Assembly: GCF_014698305.1 (NCBI RefSeq)
Contig: NZ_JACJST010000001.1
Location: 434,001-498,000 of the forward strand
Length of the DNA stretch: 64,000 bases
Direction: 5' to 3'
DNA from: Anabaena lutea FACHB-196
Lineage (GTDB): Bacteria > Cyanobacteriota > Cyanobacteriia > Cyanobacteriales > Nostocaceae
This document shows positions 53,277 through 62,405 of the stretch, piece after piece; position 1 is the first letter of the stretch; each line of letters begins with the position of its first letter. Below the pieces are notes generated by a model. The model was given only the letters and a program-made list of their open reading frames with translations. It ran no database searches and was not told the origin of the DNA. A program made the position numbers and the translations under genes.

Positions 53277-54230
53277 ATGAAAGGACTTTGGCTAGAAAAT
53301 AACCAATTACAATTACGCACCGATATTCCTATTCCTGAACCACCACCGGGAGAGGCTTTAGTGCGGGTTTTACGGGCGGGAATTTGTAATACTGACTTAG
53401 AATTAATTAAAGGTTATTATCCCTATACTGGTATTATCGGCCATGAGTTTGTTGGTGTGGTGGAAGCAGGTGCAGATAATTTAATTAATCAAAGAGTAGT
53501 CGGTGAAATAAACGCCGCTTGTGGTTATTGTCGCTTTTGTCGTCGAGGACAACCAACTCATTGTGAAAATCGCACAGTTTTAGGTATTTTTAACCGCAAT
53601 GGTGCTTTTGCTGAATACCTTTGTTTACCGATTGAAAATTTGCATCCAGTCCCAGAAAATGTTTCCACAGACGCAGCAACTTTCACCGAACCTATAGCTG
53701 CTGCTTTGGAAATTCAAGAACAAGTAAAATTATCGAAAGATGACCGAGTTTTAGTAGTCGGAGATGGAAAATTAGGACAGTTAATAGCGCAAACTTTAGC
53801 GTTAACTGGTTGCGAATTATTAGTAGTGGGAAGACACAAAGATAAATTAGCTAATTTAGCAGCGAGAGGAATTAAAACTGGTTTAGTTGATACTGTCACC
53901 GATATATATTTTGATATCTCTGTTGATTGTACAGGAAATCCCGAAGGATTTTCTACTGCTCGTCGGGCTTTACGTCCTAGAGGTACGCTAGTTTTAAAAA
54001 GTACCTATGCTGGTAATCTTAGCCTAGATGCTTCCTCATTAGTGGTAGACGAAATCACCCTGATAGGTTCTCGTTGTGGACCCTTTACTCCAGCATTGGA
54101 GTTATTAGCTACAAAACAAGTGAATGTAGAAAAACTAATTGATGCTCATTATGCCCTAAGTGAAGGTTTAGCTGCTTTTGAAAAAGCGCAAACTAAAGGA
54201 GTTTTAAAAGTGTTATTAGAGATGAATTAG
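53277..54230 (+). CDS. Zinc-type alcohol dehydrogenase family protein
   Basis: A 317-residue MDR enzyme. Catalytic zinc ligands occur in RAGICNTDLELIKG (Cys near 37) and GIIGHEFVGVVE (His-Glu near 59), structural zinc in CGYCRFCRRGQPTHC near 81-95, and an NAD(P)-binding region with VLVVGDGKLGQLIAQ near 157-171. The nearest described types are sorbitol or threonine dehydrogenase-like enzymes. It follows the phosphatase gene closely. Confidence 0.9.
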   Translation: MKGLWLENNQLQLRTDIPIPEPPPGEALVRVLRAGICNTDLELIKGYYPYTGIIGHEFVGVVEAGADNLINQRVVGEINAACGYCRFCRRGQPTHCENRTVLGIFNRNGAFAEYLCLPIENLHPVPENVSTDAATFTEPIAAALEIQEQVKLSKDDRVLVVGDGKLGQLIAQTLALTGCELLVVGRHKDKLANLAARGIKTGLVDTVTDIYFDISVDCTGNPEGFSTARRALRPRGTLVLKSTYAGNLSLDASSLVVDEITLIGSRCGPFTPALELLATKQVNVEKLIDAHYALSEGLAAFEKAQTKGVLKVLLEMN

Positions 54231-54246
54231 CAAATCATGGAAAATC

Positions 54247-54801
54247 TTACATTGATTCTGCACCATGCGTAACTAGACGTTTAAACAAAGTTGCTGACCA
54301 ACCAGTTTCTTTAAGAACCGCATTGGTAGAAACTTCTATATAAGATTGTTCAATAAATGCCAAATCAATCATGCAAATTTTGCTCAAAGCATTTTTTAAT
54401 TCCTCTGATTTTCCTTCTGTTTTGAGTTTTTTACCGACTTCATTAACTACGGTAGCCATCGCTGGAATTATATGCTGGGGCTGGATTCCCACCTTGACAT
54501 GAACAATGCCAATTTGCCAACGACGTTGAGAATAGCCAGCACCCCAATCATCAATTCCTGTAAACATTTCATGAAACCAGTGAACGAATGTTTCACGTAA
54601 GCGATGAATTCTTCCTTCGGTTTGATTTAAAATGGCATTCATTTCTTCATCACGTCCTAAATACGCATAGAAATGATCTGCCATTTCTGCGGCAATTTCT
54701 AGTCCCCAATCTGCATTTGATTTCAGAATATCTTTATCTTCCTTGGTAAAATCAAATCTGTTTACCAAGGTATTCATGAAAACGAGAGGATCTATAGCCA
54801 T
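54247..54801 (-). CDS. Protoglobin-domain protein
   Basis: A 184-residue single-domain globin. The pattern FTKEDKDILKSNADWGLEIA, HWFHEMFTGIDDWGAGYSQR and WQIGIVHVKVGIQPQHI (proximal heme His near 101) is that of protoglobin and globin-coupled sensors, here without an output domain. It probably binds O2, CO or NO. It converges on the dehydrogenase gene with 16 bp between the stops. Confidence 0.9.
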   Translation of the reverse strand: MAIDPLVFMNTLVNRFDFTKEDKDILKSNADWGLEIAAEMADHFYAYLGRDEEMNAILNQTEGRIHRLRETFVHWFHEMFTGIDDWGAGYSQRRWQIGIVHVKVGIQPQHIIPAMATVVNEVGKKLKTEGKSEELKNALSKICMIDLAFIEQSYIEVSTNAVLKETGWSATLFKRLVTHGAESM

Positions 54802-55113
54802 AATTAGTTCTTTTTCCTTTGTCAGTTAAAAGTTACGCGCACCTAATTGGGTGCTATACAAACAGATGTGCTTTTGATCAGCTACTACTGTCTGGTGTTA
54901 ATTTAACCGACAAAGTTGAGGAACTTGTGAGATTTGCAACAATTGGACGATCTTGCAAAATTAACTTCCTACGTGGAGAGAGGGGACAGGGAACAGGGAA
55001 CAGGGAACAGGAAAAGAATATGTGTAATTTATTCTGCCTAATTACTTATTTGTGGTATTTCTGAGGAGAATCAACTACTGGTTTTGTAATTCTGTCAATC
55101 CTGATTCTGATCT
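54802..55113. other. Intergenic region with CAGGGAA repeats
   Basis: The region between the protoglobin start and the GUN4-domain gene contains four CAGGGAA heptamers (54986-55012) and no supported gene. A hairpin-like pair GCGCACCTAATTGGGTGC lies at 54837-54854. Confidence 0.4.
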
Positions 55114-55611
55114 TTATATCTGACATTCTGCAAGTCTAGACGTGAGAGAAGATACCCCCTTCATAGCAAAAAAAAGCCTCCAAACTTCGTATTCCATCCA
55201 CAAAACTTCGACAGGGAGGTGTCCTTTTGGTGCTGTTATGTCAAAAGTAATATCAGCGTAGTATAACCAATTTCCCTCTTTCTTCCATCCTACCTTTTCC
55301 CCGAAGCCTTCCATTATTGTTAAGTGATAATCCATGATTCTACCCCTTCCACCCAAACCTTCATAAATCTTTTTCTGAACTGAAAACCCAAACCTTTCAT
55401 TGCTATATTTTAGCCACAAATTGTCAATAGTACGGAGGTCTTCACAAGGGAAATTATCAATAATTCCAGTATCTAACCAACCATCTTCTTCTCGTTTTCC
55501 GACACACAACATTACCCGTTTTGTTTCTTGATCTGCTTCTTTCCATTTCCCTGCTATGAGTAAGTCACGCAGTATACTGTAGTCCATTCCTACTACTGAT
55601 TTTAATTGCAT
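55114..55611 (-). CDS. GUN4-domain protein
   Basis: A 165-residue protein formed mostly by a GUN4 fold: DYSILRDLLIAGKWKEADQE near 10-29, IDNFPCEDLRTIDNLWLKYS near 50, FGFSVQKKIYEGLGG near 73, and VGWKKEGNWLYYADITFDI near 107. GUN4 binds porphyrins and activates Mg-chelatase. This is a short copy without the N-terminal helical domain of full GUN4, as in many extra cyanobacterial paralogues, so a role in chlorophyll synthesis is not certain. Confidence 0.9.
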   Translation of the reverse strand: MQLKSVVGMDYSILRDLLIAGKWKEADQETKRVMLCVGKREEDGWLDTGIIDNFPCEDLRTIDNLWLKYSNERFGFSVQKKIYEGLGGRGRIMDYHLTIMEGFGEKVGWKKEGNWLYYADITFDITAPKGHLPVEVLWMEYEVWRLFFAMKGVSSLTSRLAECQI

Positions 55612-55723
55612 CCTGTAAATCCTGATTCTGTCTAATAATGCCTTGATGGTACAAGCTCCCGGATTTGTCTATGGGGGAAATCCAAAATCTAAAATCTAAA
55701 ATCGAATGATCGGAAAATAATCA

Positions 55724-56056
55724 TTAATTTGAGTGATAATCTTTACAATTAATTGCTTCTTCTGTGTTGGCAATATATGGATTTACAGTACATTTAAGAC
55801 GATAATTATTGGTAAAAAACTGGCAATTATGACAGGGTATTTGGTGCATCTTTTTAGCAGTTTTCACAGTGTCTTTTGTCGCTGTCCATAAATTCACAAA
55901 CACCAAAATAATCATTGTCCAAGCGATGACAAAGCAAACCGGAATCAAGAATGGTTGTAGCCCATGAATGAGTAAAGATATAAGATTTAACACGGTCTTT
56001 ACTAGTACAAGTGAGGAGTTAGAAACTAATATAACTCCTAACTCCTCATTGATCAC
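55724..56056 (-). CDS. Small membrane protein with C-terminal Cys-rich part
   Basis: An ORF of 110 residues with one strong membrane helix (PFLIPVCFVIAWTMIILVFV) and a C-terminal HNCQFFTNNYRLKCTVNP ... NCKDYHSN segment whose Cys could bind metal. I do not recognise a named family, though it looks conserved in cyanobacteria. The first 20 codons lie in GGAGTTA heptamer-like repeats, so the true start may be a later codon. A MITE-like element begins 22 bp upstream. Confidence 0.6.
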   Translation of the reverse strand: MINEELGVILVSNSSLVLVKTVLNLISLLIHGLQPFLIPVCFVIAWTMIILVFVNLWTATKDTVKTAKKMHQIPCHNCQFFTNNYRLKCTVNPYIANTEEAINCKDYHSN

Positions 56057-56077
56057 TTCTAGCTAAAGATATATTAA

Positions 56078-56270
56078 TAGGACTTACGCACTGTACAAAT
56101 CAATCGTGATATGCGTTCACTAAAATACCTTATTTCCGGCTGCAATTAATTCTATTTTTGCCGATAAATCAACCGTGGGGTAGGGGTAAAGCGCAGTGCT
56201 AAACCCTTACGATAAATGTGTTTTTCACGTCTACACATATTTGATGTTTTTTGTCAATGCGTAAGTTCTA
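56078..56270. mobile_element. MITE with TAGGACTTACGCA ends
   Basis: The 193-bp element has terminal inverted repeats TAGGACTTACGCACTG (56078-56093) and CAATGCGTAAGTTCTA (56255-56270), which match at 14 of 16 positions and are bordered by TA. This end sequence is widespread in cyanobacterial IS630/Tc1-type elements. The inside carries a TAAGGGTTTAGCACTGC-type core (minus strand near 56190-56213) shared with the element at 43423-43542. There is no transposase gene. Confidence 0.7.
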
Positions 56271-56354
56271 ATTAAGTTAAATTTCAACATTCCCAGTATC
56301 AATACAAGTGGGATATTAGCTTGATATTAGACATCATCATGTCTAAGGTTTTTG

Positions 56355-57533
56355 TCAATTTACCGCATCTTTCACTTTTCGCTTCTTTAAGAAACTAGAC
56401 ATAAATGGCCGCTCAAAGAATAAGTAAAACCAATAAGCGATAATCAGTGACATTACCGTACCTAGTAAATAAGATCCTGCTGCAAACATATCTGGGGAAA
56501 TTGGCAGGTAAAACAGGAAGTAACGTACCAACACCAAGACTGGACCGTGAATTAGATATAGACTATAGGAAAATGTACCAAGTGCGATCGCTAAAGGATG
56601 TTGTAATACCCGTAGCACTAAGGATGGCTGTTTTCCCTCAACTATCGAGTTGGTTATGGAAATAAATAAACAAGCGAATGCCAGCCCAGCAAAACTTTGA
56701 TTAATCCATATATGCAATCCTAGTCGTCGCCATTCGGTTATAAAAGCAATACAAGTAAAAATAATAGCCAACCAACCCCAAGGTAAAGAATTTCTGATAG
56801 CTACTAGCTTGGGTTTTTGAGAAAATCCAATATCTGCTGCTGCCATTCCTAAACAGAATACACCTAAAAGCCAAGGATTAGCTGATTCAAATAATCCATT
56901 GAACACAAATACAGGTGTTAAACCAATTAAAAAGGCAATAATGACAACTACCAATAATCCAAACCGTCGCCATATAGGTAGCAACAATAGCGGAAACAAA
57001 AAGTATATCTGCCATTCTGTAGCTACAGTCCACATAGGTGGGTTAATGGTCAGATATGAGCTACCGTCGAGATTATGAATGATTAGCAAATGAAGCAAGA
57101 AATCAACAAAAGAGAATTTAGGTGAAAATGAGCCGAGACCTGCTACTTCATTCCATTGAAAACTAGTAAATTTCTCGAAAATAAAGACAACTGCTGCTAA
57201 CAGCAGACAGATAAATAAAACCATGTAGTAAGGAGGTAGAATTCGCCGCGCCCGCCTCTTAATATAATTTATGAAACTTCCTGATAGTTGACCATTTTCA
57301 GAACGTGCTACTGGCAGCATCAAAACATAACCAGAAAGAACAATAAAACTGATGACGCTAAAAGCTCCATATTTCATAGCTCTAACAAAAAATGACCAAG
57401 ATTCAGGCAATTGATCCCCCATTGCTGGTTCAACATGAACAAGTACAACATATAGAGATGCTAATCCCCTAAGTCCATCCAAATAAGGTAAATGTAATCT
57501 TTTTTCAGGATATTTTTCTATGGTTTTATTCAT
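56355..57533 (-). CDS. Acyltransferase family 3 membrane protein
   Basis: A 392-residue protein with about ten membrane helices, beginning MNKTIEKYPEKRLHLPYLDGLRGLASLYVV. The DGLRGLA and catalytic-type His (VLVHVEPA) motifs place it in acyltransferase family 3 (OafA/NodX type), which O-acetylates surface polysaccharides. The nearby hexapeptide-repeat acetyltransferase gene and the Wzm/Wzt exporter further right suggest an extracellular polysaccharide role. Confidence 0.92.
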   Translation of the reverse strand: MNKTIEKYPEKRLHLPYLDGLRGLASLYVVLVHVEPAMGDQLPESWSFFVRAMKYGAFSVISFIVLSGYVLMLPVARSENGQLSGSFINYIKRRARRILPPYYMVLFICLLLAAVVFIFEKFTSFQWNEVAGLGSFSPKFSFVDFLLHLLIIHNLDGSSYLTINPPMWTVATEWQIYFLFPLLLLPIWRRFGLLVVVIIAFLIGLTPVFVFNGLFESANPWLLGVFCLGMAAADIGFSQKPKLVAIRNSLPWGWLAIIFTCIAFITEWRRLGLHIWINQSFAGLAFACLFISITNSIVEGKQPSLVLRVLQHPLAIALGTFSYSLYLIHGPVLVLVRYFLFYLPISPDMFAAGSYLLGTVMSLIIAYWFYLFFERPFMSSFLKKRKVKDAVN

Positions 57534-57715
57534 TCAATTAATCTCCTATTATGTTTTTGTTGGTAGATACTTTCACCTCTGACTTACGCTATAATTTGGG
57601 TTGATGATGCTCAACTTTTCTCTTATATTTTGTTACTCAAAATTGGCATTAAACTAGTAAATATTCACCTGTATGCAGAGAAAATTACCCAGGCGAATCT
57701 TTTAAAAACCTAGCT

Positions 57716-58426
57716 TTAAGTTAACAAAGGTGAGTCTGTAAACTTGACAAGTTCTTTACCATCACGACTTTTAATTACTCGTGCAGGTATGCCCACAGCT
57801 ACGGAGAATGGAGGAATATCTTTAGTAACAACAGCACTAGCACCAATTACACTACCTCTACCGATAGTGACACCATCTAATACTTTCACTCCATCTCCTA
57901 GCCAACAATCATCCTCAATCACGATTCCCTTCCGAGTACTACCTTGGGATTTAATTGGCTTCGTCGGATCTGTAAAGTTGTGATTATTGGCGTATATTGC
58001 AGTATGGGCTGCTATTAAACAGTCTTTGCCAATTTTAACGTCTCCAGGGCCAGCAATACAAACGCTAGGTCCAATAAAAGTATCTTGTCCAATATAAATA
58101 CAAGTGTTATCTAACGCCCCTATGAGAACATTACGCTCAACAATAACTCCATCTTCTAGATGAATTATATTGTTTTCATGCCCTTTTCCATCTATACGAA
58201 CACCTTTGAAAATATACACTCCATTACCAATTTCAATAGCATCAGTGCTAATAAATTCAACACCATCTTGAATATAAACTGAGCTACCTATGCGAGAAAA
58301 AATAGCGCGATATAGCAAGTTACGTAATTTTACACCCCCAAAAATTGTGGGAATGTCGCCTAAAAAAGTTGTAAAAAAAAGTTGTTTAAGCCGCTTCAAT
58401 TTTGAAGAATGTTTCCAGTTATTCAT
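57716..58426 (-). CDS. Hexapeptide-repeat (left-handed beta-helix) acetyltransferase
   Basis: A 236-residue enzyme of the WbbJ/LbetaH type. Hexapeptide turns run from about 60 to 205 (for example IEIGNGVYIFKGVRI, DVKIGKDCLIAAHTAIY, WLGDGVKVLDGVTIGRGSVI). The catalytic His region is AIYANNHNFTDPT near 144. It probably acetylates a sugar in polysaccharide synthesis. It is transcribed in the same direction as the acyltransferase 3 gene but 182 bp away from it. Confidence 0.92.
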   Translation of the reverse strand: MNNWKHSSKLKRLKQLFFTTFLGDIPTIFGGVKLRNLLYRAIFSRIGSSVYIQDGVEFISTDAIEIGNGVYIFKGVRIDGKGHENNIIHLEDGVIVERNVLIGALDNTCIYIGQDTFIGPSVCIAGPGDVKIGKDCLIAAHTAIYANNHNFTDPTKPIKSQGSTRKGIVIEDDCWLGDGVKVLDGVTIGRGSVIGASAVVTKDIPPFSVAVGIPARVIKSRDGKELVKFTDSPLLT

Positions 58427-59500
58427 GACTCTATTACTGCTAACTAAAGTGTGATGGCGATTTGCAGAATTGTAAAATGCCTAAGGCATCCTGTATTTGA
58501 GTCTTGCTGTGTACCATATATATTCCTGTATTTGCATTTTGATATTGCAGATCAATGGAAAAATAATATGGCTAATATGAAGTTTTTCAAACATTTGAAA
58601 AACCCAAAGCAAGTTTTTAAGGCTAGAAGCTATTAAATACAGGTATTATTTAATTGTTAGACATAGCTTATACAAGAAATGCTGTATTTATTGGCCAGCA
58701 AATTCTGCAATTACAGCAGTTTGCAACTCTCTGAGTTCTGCTGCATTATTTCCTATATGTACTGCTTGGAAATTAGAAAAAATACTTTCTTAAATTCGGA
58801 ACTAATGAATACTGAGGCTTAATGCTTTACCGCAACATCAAATTCCTAACTATTGCTGCATATAAGTTAGCAATTTGACAAGCTATTATGATTCAGATAT
58901 TCAGTTACCAAATATTAAAGTATTTATTTCAATTCAATTACATCTGTTTAAGCTATGCCAAAGTAGGCGTGACATTTTCTCACTACCATCAAGATGTAAT
59001 TGTCGAATTAATCATGAAATTTCCAAGCAAGTACAAGCACGTAAAATTAGGGTGGAGTGTCTCCAACTTCCGCCATCACGTTGAAGTTAACCATCGGAGC
59101 AAACAAATAAATACTACCCCGATTACTATAACGGCTTCCTTGCAGCCTATTTTTAGAATCTGCCGCTGTTGTAATCATGATATGCCAATATGATTTACTT
59201 ATGCACTCTTTGTATAGAACGCCTTGATAGTGACATAAATAATGTTCTTCTACCATCCTAAAAGAGACTTAGAAGATTAATGTAAAGTAACAGTAAAATT
59301 TAACGATAAATCATGAAGATTTAAAAAATAAACATAGTTTTATAATTGGTAATTTCTTAACTTAAAGCTATCAATGATACTGCCAAATAGTTGATATTAA
59401 TTAAATAGATAACCAAATAATTGCGGTTCTGCACTAGTATTCAGTTTAAGTTTTAGGTAATTTTAGTGTTAAATTAAGTAGCCTACACTGCCAACACAGC
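58427..59500. other. 1.1-kb region without a supported gene
   Basis: Between the hexapeptide-transferase start and the chlG terminator I find only short competing frames on both strands (for example 58888-59193 plus and 59047-59256 minus) without start-site support or family features. The AT-rich sequence and stop-rich frames look like decayed genes. The chlG 3' flank begins near 59500. Confidence 0.4.
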
Positions 59501-59503
59501 GGT

Positions 59504-59531
59504 AAATAAAGCGGTGCGTTAGGAACGCACC
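59504..59531 (-). terminator. chlG intrinsic terminator
   Basis: On the minus strand, downstream of chlG, GGTGCGT (59525-59531) and ACGCACC (59513-59519) form a 7-bp GC-rich stem with a 5-nt loop, followed by a T-rich stretch (GCTTTATTTACC). Confidence 0.6.
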
Positions 59532-59537
59532 TGATGG

Positions 59538-60572
59538 TTAAACGCCGGCGTGACCTAATGCAATACCTGTTACCAGCATTCCTAGTACCAAGAACGGTTG
59601 GGCGCTGGCTTGATATTTGACATCATTGGCTATGGGGTCACGGAGAAAATACATATCTTGGAAAGTGATTTGGGGGATGATTAATAATACGAGAATTGCT
59701 GCATATAAATTCTCATGAATACTCACCAAATAACCTGCGACCAAACCTTGAAATAAGTCAATCATGACGACACAAATCAAAGCCGCAGTTTGCACTCCAA
59801 ACATGACTGGTAATGATTGTAATCCTAATTGGCGATCGCCTTCCACACTCTTAAAATCATTGACAATGGCAATACCTAAACCTGCCAAACTGTAGAACAG
59901 AGTCAGAATTACAATTTTCCAATTCAATTCTCCAAATAAAGCATGACCAGCCCACCAAGGTAAAGCAATGTAACTTGCACCTAAAGCATAGTTTCCTAAC
60001 CAACCATTTTGTTTTAATTTTAATGGTGGTGCAGAATAGATATAGGCGATGAAAGTACCAAAAATAGACAACAGTAAAACAGTAGGAACTGGATGACCTG
60101 CCCATAAATCTAAGGTGTAGGCTACACCATATCCTAGTAATAGTAAAACAATGAATTGGCTAATTACTTGCTTTTCAGAAATTGCCCCTGAAGGGATGGG
60201 ACGGTAAGGTTCATTAATAGCATCAATTTCCCGGTCGTAATAATCATTGATGGTTTGGGTATAACCTGTCAACAAGGGACCAGAAAGTAACATACAAAGG
60301 GCAGACTTCAAGACATTTTCTAAAGTCCAAGTGTAGTTACCAGAAGAAGCCGCACCGCAGACTACACCCCAAATTAGGGGAATCCAGGTAATCGGTTTCA
60401 TCAATTGCAAGCGAATTTTCAAAATAGAAGTTTCCCCAGCACTTGCACCTTTCATTCCCAGCAATTGCCGAGTTTTCGCATTGCGGTCTTCTGTGATTGT
60501 TACTTCTTGACTTGTAGATTTTACAACCTCATTCGGCTGAGGATTTTGGTTAATGGGAGTTGATTCAGACAT
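59538..60572 (-). CDS. chlG: Chlorophyll synthase
   Basis: The 344-residue UbiA-type prenyltransferase joins chlorophyllide and geranylgeranyl/phytyl diphosphate. The diphosphate-binding motif NDYYDREIDAINEPYRPIPS is near 108-127, and the second Asp motif is NDFKSVEGDRQLGLQS near 236-251. There are about nine membrane helices after a hydrophilic N-terminal 50 residues. Length is normal. Confidence 0.96.
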   Translation of the reverse strand: MSESTPINQNPQPNEVVKSTSQEVTITEDRNAKTRQLLGMKGASAGETSILKIRLQLMKPITWIPLIWGVVCGAASSGNYTWTLENVLKSALCMLLSGPLLTGYTQTINDYYDREIDAINEPYRPIPSGAISEKQVISQFIVLLLLGYGVAYTLDLWAGHPVPTVLLLSIFGTFIAYIYSAPPLKLKQNGWLGNYALGASYIALPWWAGHALFGELNWKIVILTLFYSLAGLGIAIVNDFKSVEGDRQLGLQSLPVMFGVQTAALICVVMIDLFQGLVAGYLVSIHENLYAAILVLLIIPQITFQDMYFLRDPIANDVKYQASAQPFLVLGMLVTGIALGHAGV

Positions 60573-60664
60573 AAGGTGTGATGGGTGATCAATAGCTTTC
60601 AGTGGTCAGCAGTCAGCTAATAAGTTACAGGTTAGAAGTAAAAAATGTTGGAAAAAAGAGAAAA

Positions 60665-61783
60665 CTAGCTGATAGCTTCTTCCTCAAACGAAATTATCAA
60701 ATAACTATTTTGAAACTTTGCGCCAGTGACAGGTTTACCACTTAGAGCAGGAGGGAGGAAGATATTACGCCTTTGATCTCCGGCTTCTACTGTTACCTCT
60801 GGACCCTGTTGAGTGAGTTTGACTTGTTTTTTGTCAAACCCAGGCAAAAATAAGCGTACTTGGCGATTATGTACGTCAATTTCAATTGGTTTGTTAGCTT
60901 GTAATGCTTGCTCGACAAAGTTGGGTAAAGCATCTATGAGAGGTTGCCATTCTCCATTGAAGACATCAGGAACTATGGTCACAGGTAGAGGTGCAAATTC
61001 TTCGGATAAATTGATATTTTTTTCCCTAGCAACCAAGATTGCTCCACCAATAATTAAACCAACTTGTTGGGCGCTTCCCCAAAGATAACGGGAATTTGCT
61101 ACATCAATGGGATCTGAGGTTGTCACCAAAAAAGCGGCGACACGCTGGGGATTAGCTAAAGCAGCTTTACCTCGTTCGAGAAAATTATTAACTTGGTTAG
61201 TGGGTAGGGGGGAGTCATCAGTCGTCCAATTAACATTAAAAAGACTGCTGATTAAGGGTTGAAGAAAGGGAGATTCTGTAATTGTTTTCCCTAAATCGGA
61301 GTTAACAAATAATTGCCGAAATCTTCGTACATACCAACTTAAAGATTCTGCCAATCCCAACATTCGCAAGGTGGAGGCATCACCTGTGCCATCGTAGATA
61401 ATCGCGTCATATTGGCCACTGGCATCATATTCACGAATAGCATTGAGAATCAAGGCGTTATCCATGCCTGGTAACACTATCGGTTCTTGCCCATAAACCT
61501 CTTTAAAAATAGGTGTGCGGAGGTATTGAGTTTCCAATTTTTTCAATTCGTCCCAGTTGCGTTCTAGCAGTACAGATGCTTGAAACTGTACTGCTTGCAG
61601 ATTGGGAGAGATTTCTTGGGGATCTGGAGTCAGAGAAGTATTGAGGAGAATTGGCAATGTTGGATCTGCTAGTCCTGCTAGGAGTACCCGTTTACCTTGT
61701 GTTGCCAAACTAATGGCTGCGGCGATCGCTATCTTACTGCGAGTGATGCCGTTTTTGCCTAAAAATGTCAGTATCAAGGCCAT
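60665..61783 (-). CDS. ArsA/Get3-like ATPase
   Basis: A 372-residue P-loop protein of the ArsA/Get3 type (MALILTFLGKNGITRSKIAI at the start). The usual deviant Walker A KGGVGKT is replaced by GKNGITRSK, a form seen in a cyanobacterial and chloroplast branch of the family. A C-terminal domain like small heat-shock proteins (IEIDVHNRQVRLFLPGFDKK, near 290-370) follows. Its function is unknown; targeting of membrane proteins or metal transport are family roles. It is 93 bp from chlG on the same strand. Confidence 0.88.
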   Translation of the reverse strand: MALILTFLGKNGITRSKIAIAAAISLATQGKRVLLAGLADPTLPILLNTSLTPDPQEISPNLQAVQFQASVLLERNWDELKKLETQYLRTPIFKEVYGQEPIVLPGMDNALILNAIREYDASGQYDAIIYDGTGDASTLRMLGLAESLSWYVRRFRQLFVNSDLGKTITESPFLQPLISSLFNVNWTTDDSPLPTNQVNNFLERGKAALANPQRVAAFLVTTSDPIDVANSRYLWGSAQQVGLIIGGAILVAREKNINLSEEFAPLPVTIVPDVFNGEWQPLIDALPNFVEQALQANKPIEIDVHNRQVRLFLPGFDKKQVKLTQQGPEVTVEAGDQRRNIFLPPALSGKPVTGAKFQNSYLIISFEEEAIS

Positions 61784-61869
61784 TACTCGATTTCCAATTA
61801 CTGCCTATCTTTTCAATTACAACTTAGCACTCAACCAATCCTGTTCGCCTCTGCTATAAGTTGTTTCAA

Positions 61870-62061
61870 CTAGGCTGGTTTGATTTCATCTTCAAAAAAC
61901 CAGGTGGCTGAGTTGTCATCAAACTTCACCACCACACCAATTCCGCGACCATCGGTGACTTTATAACCTTCGATCATGCCGACTTTTCCTAGTTTTTGAG
62001 CGATAGTAGAGGATACGCGATCGCGCAAACGAATGACCTTAACTTTCTGTCCGATTTCCAT
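61870..62061 (-). CDS. DUF2862 small protein
   Basis: A 63-residue protein (MEIGQKVKVIRLRDRVSSTI at the start, GIGVVVKFDDNSATWFFEDE near the end) with an SH3-like barrel pattern. It is a conserved small cyanobacterial protein of unknown function, upstream of the ArsA-like gene in the same direction. Confidence 0.88.
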   Translation of the reverse strand: MEIGQKVKVIRLRDRVSSTIAQKLGKVGMIEGYKVTDGRGIGVVVKFDDNSATWFFEDEIKPA

Positions 62062-62169
62062 GTCTAGTTACAATGCAATAAACCAAATCTCAGTGTAGCG
62101 GAATCTGGCACTCAGTTTTCACTGCTCATGGCTTAAAATTAAATCAGTAAGCAAGTAGGTATACCAGAA

Positions 62170-62340
62170 ATGTTTGTTACAGACCAACAGCTAGAACAAC
62201 AAATGCCCGATGCGACTCGTTTGTTAAGTGATGAGCCGGAACTTGAGGCAGAACGACAGTTAGCAGCCGAAAGAGAGAAATCACAACTTTTGGCAGAACA
62301 TTTGCGATCGCTTGGAGTTGAACCAGAGAGTTTGGTTTAA
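62170..62340 (+). pseudogene. Internally deleted Uma2-family gene (56 codons)
   Basis: The ORF begins MFVTDQQLEQQMPDATRLLS and ends REKSQLLAEHLRSLGVEPES. The first part matches the N-terminus and the last part the coiled C-terminus of one common group of cyanobacterial Uma2 proteins, whose nuclease core of about 150-200 residues would lie between them (family pattern from memory). Here the core is missing while the reading frame is kept, so the ORF is either a remnant formed by in-frame deletion or a trimmed protein. Confidence 0.6.
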
Positions 62341-62405
62341 AATAATGCTGAAAATAGTATAAAATGCGCGAATAAGTTTTCTATGGTGTGTGGTGGTGCT
62401 TGAAA

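Noticed and set aside
58888-59256. Overlapping ORFs of 69-101 codons upstream of chlG
   Set aside because: Neither strand gives a protein I recognise, and the frames compete; called as gene-free with possible decay.
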